From Bacteroidetes bacterium 4572_112 (GTDB lineage: Bacteria; Bacteroidota; Bacteroidia; Bacteroidales; UBA1556), in NCBI GenBank assembly GCA_002254285.1, contig NIUZ01000006.1:1-33292 (forward strand): 33,292 bases of DNA. The letters are read 5' to 3'. The position numbers were made by a program, and so were the translations under genes. Below the pieces are notes generated by a model, which was given only the letters and a program-made list of their open reading frames with translations, was not told the origin of the DNA and made no database searches. Positions 16,731-26,748 of this stretch are shown here, piece after piece (the stretch's first letter is position 1; every line of letters begins with the position of its first letter).

Positions 16731-17149
16731 GTAAAATTAATGAGACAAAAAATCTAGACCAATTGCTATCAACCCTCTTATAAATTTACGTTCATTAACA
16801 ACAAATACTAGTAATATAATTTTGATTATTAATAAATTATACTGTTTTGAGTAAAGGTGCTTTCTTAATGGAAAAATAATTATTTCACGTATATTTACAA
16901 TAGCTTCAATTGATAAAATTTTGTTATGCAGGTTTCATTAAAAAGCATTAGATTTGCATTTGCAAAATATCAATGGCTTTATAGTTGAGTTTTAGGACTT
17001 AAGCTATTTATTAGTCAGTTTTGTAATGATTAAGTCTTGAATTCATGTAATGCCCATGATAAATATATTTTAACAGAACTATAGGTAACATAAATGGCAT
17101 AGACTATATTATAATAGATGTTTCCATAGTCAACTAATTTTTTAAACAA
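16731..17149. other. divergent intergenic region between efp and the propeller lipoprotein
   Basis: About 420 AT-rich bases between divergent genes. A TAGATTTG at 16949-16956 fits the -7 pattern for a plus-strand transcript but is about 190 bases before the ATG and has no well-spaced TTTG. No gene or RNA gene recognised. Confidence 0.35.
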
Positions 17150-18304
17150 ATGAAAAAAATATTTTTAGTAGTAACAGTTTTGTCTTTTATGATGGTATCA
17201 TGTGGTGATGCTGCAACAAAAAAAGAAGAAAAAGTTGAAGATAAGGTTTCTGCACCAGCAGAAGCAGAAGTTAATTATGAAAATGCTGTATGGAATAAGT
17301 TTAAAGCAAATACACGTAACACTTCTCATATTGATGTTAATATGAAAATGGAGAAGCCTGCGTTTTTCATGAAATATAAAACTAACGCTCGTATTAGCAC
17401 AAGTCCTTCTATTTATGATGGCGTTGCTTATATTGGTAGTTCTGATAAGAATCTTTATGCTATTAACGAGTCAAAAGTACTTTGGTCTTTTGAGGTAGGA
17501 GACGATATTCGCTCTAATCCAACAGTTGTTGATGGTGTTGTATATTTCGGTTCTTCGGATAAGTTTATGTACGCTTTAGATGCAAAAACAGGTGAACTTA
17601 AATGGAAGTTTGAAACAGGTGACCTTATTATGTCATCACCAAATGTTGCTAACGACCTAGTATACTTTGGTAGCTATGATGGTTATTGCTATGCATTGAA
17701 TACTAAAGATGGAACTGTAAACTGGAAATTTAAGACAGGCGATGCTGTATATGCGAGTCCTGCTGTAGGAAATTCTGATGTTTACTTTGGTAGTTTTGAT
17801 GGTCATATGTATGCTTTAGATCAGTTAACTGGTGAGCTTAAGTGGAAATTTAAGGCTGGAGATGCTATTGCTTCTAGCCCAGCAGTTACTAACGGTAAAA
17901 TATATTTTGGTAGCGACGATTCTTACCTTTATGCTTTAGATAGAATAGATGGTAATCTTATTTGGAAATTTAAAAGCTTACAAGTTATTAACTCTAGTCC
18001 AGCAGTTAGCGAAAACAGTGTTTACTTTGGAAGTTATGATTATAGTTTCTATAGCATTGATGCTAATACAGGTATTTTGAATTGGACATTCCAAACAGAA
18101 GGTCCAATACACTCAAGCCCAGCTTTGACAAACAATATTGTTTATTTTGGTTCTGATGACTTTAATCTTTATGCTCTTAATGCAAAAGATGGTAAAGAAA
18201 TTTGGCGAGAAAAAGTTGGTGATAGAGTTCACTCTAGCCCTGCAATTCATAAAGGAATGGTTTTCTTCTGTAGTTTCGATAATTACTTATACGGAATGAA
18301 GTAA
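17150..18304 (+). CDS. PQQ-type beta-propeller lipoprotein
   Basis: A 384-residue lipoprotein: signal peptide MKKIFLVVTVLSFMMVSC with the lipobox cysteine at residue 18, then a charged linker (KKEEKVEDK). From about residue 84 there are eight blades of about 40 residues with the pattern PAVxxxxVYFGSxDxxLYALDxxTGxLxWKFxxGD, the last one (FFCSFDNYLYGMK) closing the ring with the N-terminal strand. This matches the BamB/PQQ-like repeat fold, but the repeats are far more uniform than in BamB and no other Bam gene is nearby, so outer-membrane assembly is not indicated. It is flanked by its own intergenic region and a strong terminator, thus monocistronic. Ligand or partner unknown. Confidence 0.85.
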   Translation: MKKIFLVVTVLSFMMVSCGDAATKKEEKVEDKVSAPAEAEVNYENAVWNKFKANTRNTSHIDVNMKMEKPAFFMKYKTNARISTSPSIYDGVAYIGSSDKNLYAINESKVLWSFEVGDDIRSNPTVVDGVVYFGSSDKFMYALDAKTGELKWKFETGDLIMSSPNVANDLVYFGSYDGYCYALNTKDGTVNWKFKTGDAVYASPAVGNSDVYFGSFDGHMYALDQLTGELKWKFKAGDAIASSPAVTNGKIYFGSDDSYLYALDRIDGNLIWKFKSLQVINSSPAVSENSVYFGSYDYSFYSIDANTGILNWTFQTEGPIHSSPALTNNIVYFGSDDFNLYALNAKDGKEIWREKVGDRVHSSPAIHKGMVFFCSFDNYLYGMK

Positions 18305-18325
18305 GAAATTTTATAATATTTCATT

Positions 18326-18357
18326 AAAGGCTGCCTAATTTAGGTGGCCTTTTTTTT
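18326..18357 (+). terminator. rho-independent terminator after the propeller gene
   Basis: A 27-base near-perfect hairpin (AAAGGCTGCCTAA pairing with TTAGGTGGCCTTT, two wobble pairs) is followed by T8 overlapping its 3' end. It lies 21 bases after the stop. Confidence 0.9.
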
Positions 18358-18448
18358 GATATTATATAAAATCATATTTTGAAAAGCTGATTAACAGGAG
18401 ATTAATTAAATATTTTCTATAGAATTAGATATCTTAACATAAGTTAAT

Positions 18449-18503
18449 TACTTTCGCCGATTATATCAGGAGATGTATATATTACTCTCTAACTGATATA
18501 AGC
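18449..18503 (+). promoter_or_regulatory. possible promoter and leader dyad of the LamG gene
   Basis: TACTTTCG at 18449-18456 is a one-mismatch form of TAnnTTTG. Downstream TATATCAG (18462-18469) and CTGATATA (18496-18503) form an 8-bp inverted repeat in what would be the 5' leader, about 48 bases before the ATG. No -33 box is clear. Confidence 0.35.
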
Positions 18504-18550
18504 TGTTTATTAAATTACTTGTTTACAAAAAAATTAATATCATTCATAAT

Positions 18551-21500
18551 ATGAAGAGTATTTTCTATTTTTTATTTATAATAATATCTATTATTGCTAG
18601 CCCAGTGAAATCATTTTCGCAATGTGCTACACCAACTACAACTACTGGATCACGATGTGGAGAAGGTTCTGTTACAGTTAGCGCCACAAGTGCAACGGGT
18701 AACTATCGTTGGTATGATGCTTCTTCAGGAGGCAATATTCTTGGAAATGATGCATCATTTAATACTCCTATTATTTCTGCAAATACAACTTTTTATGTTT
18801 CAGAATTTAATAATGGAACTACTAATGATGCCTTAGAATTTGATGGAACTAATGATTATGTTGCTATTCAAGATTTGCATTTTATTACTACCGAATTGGA
18901 AGTAATTACTATGGAAGCTTGGGTTAAAACAGATGTTAGTGGAGTTTCTGTATGGGACAACTGGTCTATTGTGGATTTTGATAGGAGTGAATATTTCAAC
19001 TTTTATGTGAGTGGTAATAATGGTACTGTAGGCTTCTCAACCACTGATAATAGTGGACATACTGATGATTTTTATGGAACAATAGCAGTTAATGATAATA
19101 CATGGCACCATATAGCAGTGGTATATGATGGCACTGATAAACATATATATATTGATGGAGCTCTTGATGCAACAAAAGCAAATCCTCATGGTGGAAAAGA
19201 TTTAGGAAAAGGGTCAGTAAGGTATGGTTTTGTTGGTGATGGTTCGGAAGCAACGGGATTTAATGGCTCACGAAATTATAAATATTTTGACGGAAGCTAT
19301 GACGAAATTAGGGTATGGAGTACTGCTCGAACAGCAGCAGAAATAAGTAGTAATTATAATAAATGCGTGCCTGAAGGTCAAGAGGATTTAATGCTATACT
19401 ATCGTATGGATGGAGTAAGTGGCGATAATACTCTAATTGATTATAGTGGTAATAATTATAATGGTACTCTTTATAATATGGATTTGGCAGCCGTTTGGAT
19501 AACAGGAACTAATTTAACAGATTGTCCTACATGTGAGAGTGCTAGAGCTTCAGTAATTGCTGAAATAGAAGCTGCTCCTGCAATTGACTTAGGTGTTGAT
19601 AAATGCGTGCCAACCACTAGCACAATATTAGATGCTGGTGCTGGGTTTACCTCATATTCATGGAGTACAGGTGCTACTACTCAGCAGATTACTGTTAATT
19701 CAAATGGATTTTATTCTGTTGATGTTACTCACGCTGCAAATTTATGTGTTGGTACCGATGGTATTTCTGTAAGTTTACTTTCAGAACCTGATGCTTCGGA
19801 CAAAGATAGATGTGGAGAAGGTACTTTAGCTCTAGATATTGATAACCCAAGTTCGACCACATATCAGTGGTATGATGTTGCAACAGGTGGTAGTGCCATA
19901 GGAACAGGAGTTAATTATACAACCCCAAGTATTTCGTCAACTACCTCCTATTATGTTAGTGAAATTGATAATTCGCAATATAAACAGGCTCTACATTTTG
20001 ATGGAGTAAATGATATGGTTGCCATAGATAACTTAACCTATAATGGAACAAATTATACTGAAGTTACTGTAGAAGCTTGGATTCGTACAACCGATAATAG
20101 TAAACAGATTATAGCATCTTATGATAGGAGTGAGTATTGGAGACTGGAGATTGCAGGTGAAGGTACAAATGCAGGAAGGGTTGGTTTTAAAATATATACG
20201 GGTGATACAGATTATAGTAATGGAATAGTAGATTTTGGAGGTACTGCTATAGTAAGTGATGGTAATTGGCATCATGTTGCAGCAGTTTTTAATAATGGCT
20301 CAATTAAAATATATGTTGATGGCAATTTAGATGCTTCTACTACAACAGACTCTAAATTTGGTAAAGGAACTGTTCGTTATGGTTTTCTAGGTGTTGGATC
20401 TGAAGCGTCAATATATAATGGAACTACTGGACCTCTTGACTATTTCAATGGTGACATTGATGAGGTACGTATTTGGAGTGTTGCTCGTAATATTACTCAA
20501 ATACAAAATAATAAGGATGGATGTTTATTGGGAACTGAAACTGGTCTTCAAGCTTATTATAAAATGGAAGATGGAAGTGGAAATACATTGAGCGATCACT
20601 CTATTAATAATAGTATAGGTACTTTGTTTAATATGGATAATAGTGCATGGATAAATACAGGTAAAAATATTGAATGTTCGTGTGGTGAAAGCGATAGGAG
20701 AGAAGTAACTGCTACTGTTAATGCAATTCCAGTGGTAAACTTAGGACTTGATAGATGTGAGCCAGCAGCGGTAGTGCTTGATGCAGAGAATGCTGGCGGT
20801 GGATATACTTATGTTTGGCAAGATGGAAGTACAAATCAAACTCTTAATGCAGCTACATCACAGCAATATTGGGCTCGTGTAACCGAAACTGCAACATCTT
20901 GTGAAGGTAGTGATACTGTTGTTATTAGTATTGGAACCACAGCAAAGCCAACAACAACAGACGGCTCTCGTTGTGGTAATGGAACAGTGGATTTATCAGT
21001 AAGTAATGTTAATACAATTAGATGGTATGATCAACAAACTGGTGGCACATTATTACAAACAGGATTGTCGTATACAACACCTAGTTTAAATTCTAATACT
21101 GACTATTATGTTAGTGCAGATGAGGGTACTTCATGTGGTGAAAGTGTTCGCGAAAAAATTACAGCAGAAGTAAACCCTGAAATTACAGCTCTTACAACAG
21201 TAAAATCGTGGCCTGGGGAAAATGGAACGGTAATAGTTTTAAGCTCAACAGGAGGCAGTGGGAATTATGATTATACTGAATTGCAAGGAAACTTTGATTA
21301 TGCAGGATCGTATACGGCTGCTGATGTTGAAAAAACTGTTCCAAACGGAGGGTCTTATAATATTATGGTTAGAGATGAAAAAGGATGTGAATATACTACC
21401 AATGGCGTGGTGACAAACCCTATACCTACTGCAATTGCAACGAGTGCTAATACTTCTGTTAGTTTATTTATTCCTCAAAAAAATGAGTGGTTTTATGTAA

Positions 21501-22507
21501 CAGATAATAATTCAAAAGCTATTGTTGCCATAAAAAGCGGTTCAAATGCACTAGGTAAAGTAGATGTTGAATTATATATTGATGGCTCAACAGGAATTTA
21601 TGATGGTTATGCTTTTCTGAAAAGGCATTTCGTTATTAATGTAGAAAATCAACCGACATCCAATGTTGAAGTTAAGTTATTATTCTCTACTAATGAGTAT
21701 AATAGCCTTAAAAGCGAAGCTGCTAATACTGCTGAACCATTAGATGATATTAGCACAATTGCCGATATTGGGGTAACAAAATATGAGGGGCCTACCGAAA
21801 ATGGAAATTATAAGCCTGGAGATGCCACAAGCTTAGCTTTCATTAGCCAAAGCTCAAGTGGTAGTGAGGCTGAAGGGAAATATATTATTATTCAAACGAG
21901 TAGTTTTTCTGAATTCTGGCCACATGCAAGTGGTGGTGGCTCGGCTTTACCCATAGAACTAATACGTTTTGAGACGGCTAAAGTGAATAATGATGTTGTG
22001 CTTTCTTGGACTACGGCCACTGAGCTTAATAACGAATATTTTAGCCTGCAACGTTCAGTCGATGGCAAAGAGTTTAATACTATTGCTAAAATAGATGGTG
22101 CGGGTAATAGTAATACTATTCTTAATTATCAATACGTTGATAATAAGCCGCTTTCTGGAACATCATACTATAGATTAAAGCAAACTGACTATGATGGTAA
22201 ATTTGCTTTCTCTCAAATTAGGGCTGTTAAATTTGCTTATGATAATGAGGCTAGTCTAGCGATTTATCCAAATCCAACAAACTCAAAAATAAATATGTAT
22301 TTTGATGGTTTTGTAAATGATAGTAAAGTTGAAATGAGCATTTATTCTGTAAATGGAAAATTAATGCTTACTAAATCTATTCCTCTCAGCGAAAATGGTG
22401 ATGGTAATATTAGTATGAATATTGAACAACTACTGCCTGCAGGTGTTTATTTTGTGAGAATCATAGGTGAAAACAATATTATTAACAATAAGATAATTGT
22501 ACAATAA
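18551..22507 (+). CDS. large LamG/Ig-like secreted protein, type IX sorting signal
   Basis: A 1318-residue protein with a signal peptide (residues 1-24). Architecture: Ig-like module (about 35-90), LamG/concanavalin-like domain (about 92-310, DALEFDGTNDYVAI), PKD-like module with LGVDKC; second Ig-like module (about 420-475), second LamG domain (about 479-690, QALHFDGVNDMVAI), second PKD-like module with LGLDRC; a third Ig-like module near 803 without LamG; then a Ser/Thr-rich region. The C-terminus from about 1235 (LAIYPNPTNSKINMYF to the final KIIVQ) is a type A Por sorting domain, used by the type IX system to export proteins to the cell surface. LamG domains bind carbohydrate or protein ligands. 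The about-385-residue period points to internal duplication. Standing alone before a terminator, it is probably a surface adhesin or binding protein. Confidence 0.85.
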   Translation: MKSIFYFLFIIISIIASPVKSFSQCATPTTTTGSRCGEGSVTVSATSATGNYRWYDASSGGNILGNDASFNTPIISANTTFYVSEFNNGTTNDALEFDGTNDYVAIQDLHFITTELEVITMEAWVKTDVSGVSVWDNWSIVDFDRSEYFNFYVSGNNGTVGFSTTDNSGHTDDFYGTIAVNDNTWHHIAVVYDGTDKHIYIDGALDATKANPHGGKDLGKGSVRYGFVGDGSEATGFNGSRNYKYFDGSYDEIRVWSTARTAAEISSNYNKCVPEGQEDLMLYYRMDGVSGDNTLIDYSGNNYNGTLYNMDLAAVWITGTNLTDCPTCESARASVIAEIEAAPAIDLGVDKCVPTTSTILDAGAGFTSYSWSTGATTQQITVNSNGFYSVDVTHAANLCVGTDGISVSLLSEPDASDKDRCGEGTLALDIDNPSSTTYQWYDVATGGSAIGTGVNYTTPSISSTTSYYVSEIDNSQYKQALHFDGVNDMVAIDNLTYNGTNYTEVTVEAWIRTTDNSKQIIASYDRSEYWRLEIAGEGTNAGRVGFKIYTGDTDYSNGIVDFGGTAIVSDGNWHHVAAVFNNGSIKIYVDGNLDASTTTDSKFGKGTVRYGFLGVGSEASIYNGTTGPLDYFNGDIDEVRIWSVARNITQIQNNKDGCLLGTETGLQAYYKMEDGSGNTLSDHSINNSIGTLFNMDNSAWINTGKNIECSCGESDRREVTATVNAIPVVNLGLDRCEPAAVVLDAENAGGGYTYVWQDGSTNQTLNAATSQQYWARVTETATSCEGSDTVVISIGTTAKPTTTDGSRCGNGTVDLSVSNVNTIRWYDQQTGGTLLQTGLSYTTPSLNSNTDYYVSADEGTSCGESVREKITAEVNPEITALTTVKSWPGENGTVIVLSSTGGSGNYDYTELQGNFDYAGSYTAADVEKTVPNGGSYNIMVRDEKGCEYTTNGVVTNPIPTAIATSANTSVSLFIPQKNEWFYVTDNNSKAIVAIKSGSNALGKVDVELYIDGSTGIYDGYAFLKRHFVINVENQPTSNVEVKLLFSTNEYNSLKSEAANTAEPLDDISTIADIGVTKYEGPTENGNYKPGDATSLAFISQSSSGSEAEGKYIIIQTSSFSEFWPHASGGGSALPIELIRFETAKVNNDVVLSWTTATELNNEYFSLQRSVDGKEFNTIAKIDGAGNSNTILNYQYVDNKPLSGTSYYRLKQTDYDGKFAFSQIRAVKFAYDNEASLAIYPNPTNSKINMYFDGFVNDSKVEMSIYSVNGKLMLTKSIPLSENGDGNISMNIEQLLPAGVYFVRIIGENNIINNKIIVQ

Positions 22508-22530
22508 TTCAGTATAAATTATTGTCAGTA

Positions 22531-22578
22531 AAAAGCTCTAAGTTGGTAGTTATTCTATCATTAACTTAGAGCTTTTTG
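22531..22578 (+). terminator. terminator after the LamG gene
   Basis: AAAAGCTCTAAGTT at 22531-22544 pairs with AACTTAGAGCTTTT at 22563-22576, with a short T-run behind. The flanking A- and T-runs would let it act in both directions. Confidence 0.8.
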
Positions 22579-22616
22579 TATATAATAATGGCAGTAATAC
22601 CAACCTAAGAAATCAT

Positions 22617-22624
22617 TACATTTG
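22617..22624 (+). promoter_or_regulatory. -7 box upstream of lepA
   Basis: TACATTTG matches TAnnTTTG, but lies 134 bases before the lepA ATG, implying a long leader if used. No gene is seen in the leader (22625-22758). Confidence 0.4.
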
Positions 22625-22758
22625 CAAATCATTATATTTAGTCGCGAGATGCTCCGAAACCTATTTATAGCATCATTATTACGAATTTATGAATTCTGAT
22701 TTTGTAAAGGGTTTACAGAATAAAATCTCTCTCTAAATAAAAAACATAAGAATACAAT

Positions 22759-24546
22759 ATGGAAAATACTCGTAATTTCTGCATAATAGCACATATAGAT
22801 CATGGTAAAAGTACTTTAGCCGATCGCCTATTGGAATATACTGATACTGTTTCGGCAAGAGACCTGCAAGCGCAAGTGCTTGATGATATGGAGCTTGAAC
22901 GTGAGCGTGGTATCACTATCAAGAGCCATGCAATACAAATGCTTCATAAGCGAGATAAAACTGATTATATTCTTAACCTTATTGATACTCCGGGTCACGT
23001 AGATTTTTCTTACGAAGTATCGCGCTCAATCGCTGCTTGCGAAGGCGCCCTACTTATTGTAGATGCTACCCAAGGTATTCAGGCTCAAACAATTTCTAAC
23101 CTTTATTTAGCAATAGAGAATGATCTTGAAATTATTCCTGTAATGAATAAAATGGACCTTCCTAATGCTATGCCATTGGAAGTCGCTGATCAAATTGTAG
23201 ACCTTATTGGCTGTGATTTGGATGATATTATTGAAGCTAGTGGTAAAACCGGATACGGAGTAGATAAGATTTTAGATGCCATAATTGATGTAGTGCCTGC
23301 TCCTAAAGGAGATCCTAAAGCACCACTTGAGGCAATGATTTTTGACTCTGTTTTTAATTCTTTTAGAGGAATTATTGCCTACGTAAAAATCATGAATGGT
23401 ACTGTACGTAAAGGTGAGTTAGTAAAATTCTTCAATACTGCTAAAGAGTATAAGGCTGATGAGGTTGGAGTATTGAAACTAGGTTTGGAACCTAGCAAAG
23501 AGCTAAGTGCTGGCGATGTTGGATATATTATTTCTGGAATTAAAGCTTCTAAGGAAGTGAAAGTTGGAGATACTATTACTCATAAAGAAAATCCTTGTGC
23601 GGCGGCAATTGGTGGTTTTGAGGATGTGAAACCTATGGTGTTTGCAGGGGTTTATCCTGTTGATGCTGAGGATTATGAAGACCTACGTGCTGCTATGGAG
23701 AAACTTCAACTTAATGATGCTTCTCTAACATACGAGCCAGAATCTTCTGCTGCCTTAGGTTTCGGATTCCGTTGTGGTTTCCTTGGTTTATTGCATATGG
23801 AAATTATTCAGGAACGCCTTGATCGTGAGTTTGATATGAACGTAATCACAACTGTGCCCAACGTTTCGTATAAAGTACATACTCGCACTGGTGAGGAGCT
23901 TATGGTCTATAACCCATCGGGTTTGCCAGATATTTCTAAGGTTGACTATATTGAAGAGCCGCTTATTAGTGCTCAGGTGATTTTGCAGAGCGAATATATG
24001 GGCCCTGTTATGAAACTTTGCCTCGATAAGCGTGGTATTCTTAAAAATACAATTTTCTTAACAAGTAATAGAGTTGAGCTTACTTTCGATATGCCTTTGG
24101 GCGAAATTGTTTTCGATTTTTACGATAGACTGAAGAGTATTTCCAAAGGTTATGCTTCTTTCGATTATCATTTAAATGGTTTCCAGCAAGCAAAACTTAT
24201 TAGATTAGATATACTTCTTAATGGTGATTATGTAGATGCTTTGAGCACGCTACTTCACCAAGATAATGCATATAATTTTGGTAAAAAGATTTGTTCTAAG
24301 TTGAAAGAACTTATTCCTCGTCAGCAATTTGATATTGCAATACAGGCAGCCATAGGTTCTAAAATTATTTCTCGTGAAACAGTAAAAGCTGTTCGTAAGG
24401 ATGTTACTGCCAAATGTTATGGTGGTGATATTTCTCGAAAGCGCAAATTACTTGAAAAGCAGAAAAAAGGTAAAAAGCGTATGCGTCAGGTAGGAAATGT
24501 TCAAGTTCCTCAAAATGCATTCCTTGCTGTACTTAAGATGGACTAA
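22759..24546 (+). CDS. lepA: elongation factor 4 (LepA) GTPase
   Basis: A full-length 595-residue LepA. G motifs are intact: AHIDHGKS (residues 11-18), the RERGITIKS switch I, DTPGHVDF (about 77-84) and NKMD (about 130). The C-terminal family signature is present, including [38 protein letters not shown], and the LepA-specific CTD with [21 protein letters not shown] and [17 protein letters not shown]. LepA binds ribosomes and is linked to translation initiation or back-translocation under ionic stress. It is followed after 81 bases by tex on the same strand. Confidence 0.97.
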   Translation: MENTRNFCIIAHIDHGKSTLADRLLEYTDTVSARDLQAQVLDDMELERERGITIKSHAIQMLHKRDKTDYILNLIDTPGHVDFSYEVSRSIAACEGALLIVDATQGIQAQTISNLYLAIENDLEIIPVMNKMDLPNAMPLEVADQIVDLIGCDLDDIIEASGKTGYGVDKILDAIIDVVPAPKGDPKAPLEAMIFDSVFNSFRGIIAYVKIMNGTVRKGELVKFFNTAKEYKADEVGVLKLGLEPSKELSAGDVGYIISGIKASKEVKVGDTITHKENPCAAAIGGFEDVKPMVFAGVYPVDAEDYEDLRAAMEKLQLNDASLTYEPESSAALGFGFRCGFLGLLHMEIIQERLDREFDMNVITTVPNVSYKVHTRTGEELMVYNPSGLPDISKVDYIEEPLISAQVILQSEYMGPVMKLCLDKRGILKNTIFLTSNRVELTFDMPLGEIVFDFYDRLKSISKGYASFDYHLNGFQQAKLIRLDILLNGDYVDALSTLLHQDNAYNFGKKICSKLKELIPRQQFDIAIQAAIGSKIISRETVKAVRKDVTAKCYGGDISRKRKLLEKQKKGKKRMRQVGNVQVPQNAFLAVLKMD

Positions 24547-24547
24547 A

Positions 24548-24627
24548 TAATGATTAATTGTTAATGTTTAATTATTAATGCATTATCGATAATTAATCAT
24601 TAGTAATTTACAATTTAACATTAATAG
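24548..24627. repeat. AT-rich inverted repeats between lepA and tex
   Basis: TAATGATTAATT at 24548-24559 pairs with AATTAATCATTA at 24591-24602, and the intervening and following bases hold further short TTAAT/ATTAA dyads. There is no T-run, so this could be an attenuator or mRNA-stability element rather than a terminator. Confidence 0.4.
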
Positions 24628-26748
24628 ATGATATCACATATTTCTAAAAAGCTAAATCTTGATAGAAAAGCTGTGCAAGGCACAATTGAGCTATTGGAGA
24701 AAGGCGCTGGAATTCCGTTTATTGCACGTTATAGAAAAGAAGCTACGGGCGGACTCGATGAGGTTGCAATTGAAAACATCCGTGATGCTCATTTGCAATA
24801 TATTGAGCTTGAGAAACGCAAAAAATACGTTATCGAGAGTATAGCAAAGCAAGATTTACTAAGCGACATTTTACAACAGAAGATAGAACAATCTCTTACT
24901 TTAAGTGAGATTGAAGATATATATTTGCCATTTAAACCCAAGCGCAAAACTAAGGCTAGTGTTGCCAAAGAACGTGGTTTGGAACCCTTGGCGAAGATAA
25001 TAATGAGTCAAAATAATCCTGATTTTTATTTTCAGGCCGAGCATTACACCAAGCATCCCGATATTGCTGATGCCGAAATGGCTGTAAGTGGTGCTCTTGA
25101 TATTATTGCTGAATGGATAAACGAACGCCCAGCTGTACGTAAAAGCAGCCGTAGATTGTGGCAACGACAGGCAGTAATACAATCAAAAAAGAAGACTAAA
25201 GCTGAAGATGAGCAGCAAAAATTCAAACCTTATTACGATTGGGAAGAGAGAATGAGCAAGGCGCCAAGCCATAGAGTATTGGCTCTGCTTAGAGGAGAAA
25301 AAGAAGGTGTGCTGCGTCTTAAAATAGGTCCTGATGAGGATGTAGCCATCAATAGTATTAAGGACTATGTAATAAAAACAGATTCCACAAGCCGCCACGA
25401 GATTTCAATTGCTGTTAAGGACTCGTATCGTAGGCTTCTTTCATCATCCTTGGAAACCGAATTCAGAGCTGAGTTAAAAGAAAATGCTGATGCAAAAGCG
25501 ATTAATGTTTTTGCTGAAAATCTTCGTCAGTTGCTAATGACTAGTCCCTTGGGGCAAAAAGTGTGCTTGGCAATTGACCCAGGATTTAGATCAGGCTGCA
25601 AACTTGTAGTGCTTGATGCACAAGGCAAATTGCTGCACAACGAAACCATATATCCTCATCCACCACAGCGAGAAGCTACTATGGCAAAGAAAAAGCTTAG
25701 TAGCCTTGTGAATATGTATAAGGTGGAAGCCATAGCCATAGGAAATGGTACGGCAGGCCGCGAAACTGAGAAATTGGTTCAAAACACACATTTCGATAGA
25801 AAGATACAGGCTGTAATGGTGAACGAAAATGGTGCATCAATATATTCTGCAAGTGCTTTGGCACGTGAGGAATTTCCTGATTATGATATTACTGTGCGAG
25901 GCTCGGTTTCAATTGGTCGTAGGCTAATGGATCCTCTTGCCGAGCTTGTGAAAATTGACCCAAAATCCATAGGAGTGGGGCAATATCAGCACGATGTGGA
26001 TCAGAAAAAATTACAGGCAAAGCTTGCCGATGTGGTAAGTAGCGTTGTGAATAGTGTAGGAGTGGAACTAAATACCGCTAGCAAAGAGATATTGCAATAT
26101 GTAGTGGGAATTGGCCCTAGTACCGCCAAAAAGATTGTAGATTTTCGTAATGAGAATGGAGCTTTTGAAAGCCGCAAACAACTGATGAAAATTAGTGGTT
26201 TTGGTGCTAAAGCTTTTGAGCAAGCTGCCGGATTTATTAGAATTCGTGATGCTCGCAACCCATTGGATAATACTGCTGTACATCCCGAATCATATTCTGT
26301 GGTGGACAAAATGGCCAAAAAATTAAAGAAAAATATTGCTGAGCTTATTGAAGATAAAGAATCCATGAAATTGCTACAAGCAGAGGATTTTGTAACTGAT
26401 AAATTTGGCCTTTTTACAGTAAAAGATATTATTGCCGAGCTTCAGAAGCCAAATCGTGACCCTAGGTCAAAAATTGAGTTTTTCGAGTTTGAGAAGTCGG
26501 TAAATAGCCCTCAGGATTTGGAAGAAGGAATGATACTGCCGGGCATTATTACGAATATAACAGCCTTTGGTGCTTTTGTAGATGTGGGAGTGCATCAAGA
26601 TGGGCTTGTGCATATTTCTGAATTAGCCAACGAATTTGTTAGCGACCCTCATCAGTATGTAAAGCTAAATCAAAAAGTACAAATAAAGGTATTGAAAATA
26701 GATTTGCAGCGCAAAAGACTGCAATTTAGTATGAAAGATTTGAATTAA
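24628..26748 (+). CDS. tex: Tex-family RNA-binding S1 protein
   Basis: A 706-residue Tex/YhgF protein, slightly shorter than the common 720-780. The N-terminal helical Tex region contains GAGIPFIARYRKEATGGLDE (residues 26-45) and LPFKPKRKTKASVAKERGLEPLA. The YqgF/RNase H-like domain holds CLAIDPGFRSGCK (about 315-327), followed by helix-hairpin-helix segments (QYVVGIGPSTAKKIVDFR and LMKISGFGAKAFEQAAGFIRI). A C-terminal S1 domain runs from about 635 (EEGMILPGIITNITAFGAFVD). Tex proteins bind nucleic acids and associate with transcription; their exact role is debated. Its stop codon overlaps the start of the next gene (TAATG). Confidence 0.95.
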   Translation: MISHISKKLNLDRKAVQGTIELLEKGAGIPFIARYRKEATGGLDEVAIENIRDAHLQYIELEKRKKYVIESIAKQDLLSDILQQKIEQSLTLSEIEDIYLPFKPKRKTKASVAKERGLEPLAKIIMSQNNPDFYFQAEHYTKHPDIADAEMAVSGALDIIAEWINERPAVRKSSRRLWQRQAVIQSKKKTKAEDEQQKFKPYYDWEERMSKAPSHRVLALLRGEKEGVLRLKIGPDEDVAINSIKDYVIKTDSTSRHEISIAVKDSYRRLLSSSLETEFRAELKENADAKAINVFAENLRQLLMTSPLGQKVCLAIDPGFRSGCKLVVLDAQGKLLHNETIYPHPPQREATMAKKKLSSLVNMYKVEAIAIGNGTAGRETEKLVQNTHFDRKIQAVMVNENGASIYSASALAREEFPDYDITVRGSVSIGRRLMDPLAELVKIDPKSIGVGQYQHDVDQKKLQAKLADVVSSVVNSVGVELNTASKEILQYVVGIGPSTAKKIVDFRNENGAFESRKQLMKISGFGAKAFEQAAGFIRIRDARNPLDNTAVHPESYSVVDKMAKKLKKNIAELIEDKESMKLLQAEDFVTDKFGLFTVKDIIAELQKPNRDPRSKIEFFEFEKSVNSPQDLEEGMILPGIITNITAFGAFVDVGVHQDGLVHISELANEFVSDPHQYVKLNQKVQIKVLKIDLQRKRLQFSMKDLN

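Noticed and set aside
17150-18304. BamB of the outer-membrane assembly complex
   Set aside because: The blades are much more uniform than in BamB and no der, hisS or other bam-type neighbour is present, so only the fold is claimed.
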